NCBI GenBank assembly: GCA_002309765.1
Contig: DBXY01000054.1
Coordinates: 11,451 to 28,086, forward strand
Source of the DNA: Verrucomicrobia bacterium UBA1200
GTDB taxonomy: Bacteria > Verrucomicrobiota > Kiritimatiellia > RFP12 > UBA1067
Direction: 5' to 3'
DNA length: 16,636 nt
Positions 15,622 through 16,636 of the stretch are shown one piece after another. The first letter of the stretch is position 1. The number at the start of each line of letters is the position of its first letter. The notes beneath the pieces are model-generated. The model searched no databases, was not told the DNA's origin, and was given only the letters and a program-made list of their open reading frames with translations. A program made the position numbers and the translations under genes.

Positions 15622-16636
15622 ATGAGGCTTAAAGGTTTCGATTACAAGCGGCCATTCTTTTATATGGTCACGGTTAAGCGAGCCGATGGGGATAGCCTCG
15701 ATAACCCGGAGTTTTCCCGCCTTTCGATGAAAGGCGAGATTGTGCCTACTGCGCTTACGCCAGCTTTCGAGGCGGTGATAAGGCGTTTTCATGAAACTTG
15801 GTACTGTATCGAGCCGATTCACTATTACGTGATAATGCCGGATCATCTTCACCTGGTCATCAAAATGCGCGATATCGAAAAGCGGGTCTCGCTCTCCGTG
15901 GTCGTGAGGCAGCTGATTAAGTCGCTTGAGAAAGCGTATCGTGAGGTTGTCGGAGCGGAGCACCAAAAGCAAAACCTGCCCCAAGGAAAGATTCCGCCTG
16001 ACTCGCTCCGCGAGTCTATCTTCGCCTTCGAGTGGCATGATTGGATCGTTAAAAAGGAAGGCCAATTGCCAGCTTTTATCAGGTATATTGATGAGAACCC
16101 CAAACGAGCATGGCGCAGACGGCAGAACCGCCGCTATTTCAGCATGGTTCGTAAAATCACTTTCGCCGGGCGTGAGTGGTATGCGTATGGCAACACTGAA
16201 CTGCTGGAATTGCCGGTGATAGAGCCGTTCAGATGCTCACGCAAATGGTCGAAGGACAGTGAGGAATGGCGTTCCGCGTTGGAAATGGCCATGCGCATTG
16301 GCCCTGCCGGCGCGGGAGTAGGAACCTTTATGAGCCCTTGCGAGAAAGAGTGCGGTAACGCCATCTTCAAAGCGGGCGGCGCGATAATTGTGCTCTATCC
16401 GGAAGGCTTTCACGAACGCTGGCACCCGACTCGTAACAAGGAGACTCTTTGTGCGGCGGGGCGTATGCTCTTTCTCTCGCTTTACGAAGCTTCCTCCGCG
16501 AAGCCCGACAATGCCGCGCTATATAAACGTTGCCACGAGATGGGGGATTTGGTTGTCGCCGCGCTTTCCCCGCAGTCCTCTGCTCAAGGTTTTGCCAAGC
16601 CCGGCTCTTTCCCGCAGTCCTCTGCTCAAGGTTTTG
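15622..16636 (+). CDS. REP-associated tyrosine (HUH) transposase with C-terminal extension; open at the window end
   Basis: The frame is open for 338 residues and has no stop before the edge, so the 3' end is missing. The N-terminal 190 residues are a Y1/HUH single-stranded-DNA transposase (PF01797, RAYT group). YYVIMPDHLHLVIKM carries the HUH pair H75 and H77, FEWHDWIVKKEGQLPAF is the usual segment before the catalytic helix, and IRYIDENPKRAW holds the probable nucleophile Y155. RAYTs cut and join REP hairpins, and most are domesticated. After residue 190 comes a second domain (about 205-296) with GTFMSPCEKECGNAIFKAGG, IIVLYPEGF, WHPTRN and CAAGRMLFLSLYE. From memory it resembles the C-terminal extension of some Bacteroidota RAYT-like proteins and loosely a DprA/SLOG Rossmann fold. 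The tail then enters a 14-residue tandem repeat. No flanking REP hairpin is visible in the window. Family firm, extension tentative. Confidence 0.88.
   Translation, partial: MRLKGFDYKRPFFYMVTVKRADGDSLDNPEFSRLSMKGEIVPTALTPAFEAVIRRFHETWYCIEPIHYYVIMPDHLHLVIKMRDIEKRVSLSVVVRQLIKSLEKAYREVVGAEHQKQNLPQGKIPPDSLRESIFAFEWHDWIVKKEGQLPAFIRYIDENPKRAWRRRQNRRYFSMVRKITFAGREWYAYGNTELLELPVIEPFRCSRKWSKDSEEWRSALEMAMRIGPAGAGVGTFMSPCEKECGNAIFKAGGAIIVLYPEGFHERWHPTRNKETLCAAGRMLFLSLYEASSAKPDNAALYKRCHEMGDLVVAALSPQSSAQGFAKPGSFPQSSAQGF
16569..16636 (+). repeat. 42-bp in-frame tandem repeat in the RAYT tail, running off the window
   Basis: A 26-base block at 16569-16594 recurs identically at 16611-16636, a period of 42 bp or 14 codons. 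The encoded unit is about FPQSSAQGFAKPGS. The second copy stops at the window edge, so the copy number is unknown. The identity at DNA level implies recent expansion. It could equally be an assembly artefact at a contig end. Confidence 0.8.

Noticed and set aside
16569..16636. CRISPR-like array or REP element at the window end
   Set aside because: The repeated unit lies in an open reading frame with an in-frame period and has no dyad symmetry, so it is a coding tandem repeat.

Overview
The window holds eight genes, all on the + strand. The DNA is GC-rich and densely coded. The gene content points to a Gram-negative member of the PVC superphylum, with Kiritimatiellota or Lentisphaerota the most plausible. 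The reasons are a very large secreted CotH protein built on discoidin modules, an ECF sigma factor next to a membrane protein with a terpenoid-cyclase-like ectodomain, a secreted LamG/propeller/multiheme cytochrome of the HzsA-like type, and a RAYT transposase with a C-terminal extension. This placement is inferred from protein style; no rRNA or marker comparison was possible.

Layout. Positions 2-694 hold the C-terminal 230 residues of DnaA; the gene is cut by the window edge. A short intergenic stretch (695-861) carries a plausible sigma70-type promoter and a good ribosome binding site. Then comes a tightly packed run: a 1737-residue secreted CotH-kinase/discoidin/lamin-tail protein (862-6075), a DedA-family membrane protein (6091-6759), an ECF sigma factor (6790-7350), a single-pass membrane protein overlapping it by ATGA that looks like its anti-sigma factor and has a toroid-like extracytoplasmic domain (7347-8492), and a secreted LamG/beta-propeller/triheme c-type cytochrome protein (8544-12140). 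Gaps are 51 bp or less, so these five may form one transcription unit.

After a second promoter-bearing gap (12141-12255) the codon style changes visibly, with many more CTT and CGT codons. Two genes of different character follow: a 1120-residue PLD-nuclease/SNF2-like helicase fusion (12256-15618), which has the look of a genome-defence or DNA-repair protein, and a REP-associated tyrosine (HUH) transposase (15622 to the window end). The transposase's strong Shine-Dalgarno lies inside the last codons of the helicase gene. Its reading frame is still open at the window edge, where a 42-bp in-frame tandem repeat begins.

How the parts may work together (inference): the sigma/anti-sigma pair could control envelope or secreted products, the adjacent giant surface proteins being the obvious candidates. 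The helicase-RAYT pair is probably a later acquisition. The observations most worth following are the orphan PLD-SNF2 helicase coupled to a RAYT, the RAYT's non-transposase C-terminal domain and terminal repeat, the ECF/toroid-anti-sigma/multiheme neighbourhood, and the altered DNA-recognition loop of DnaA.
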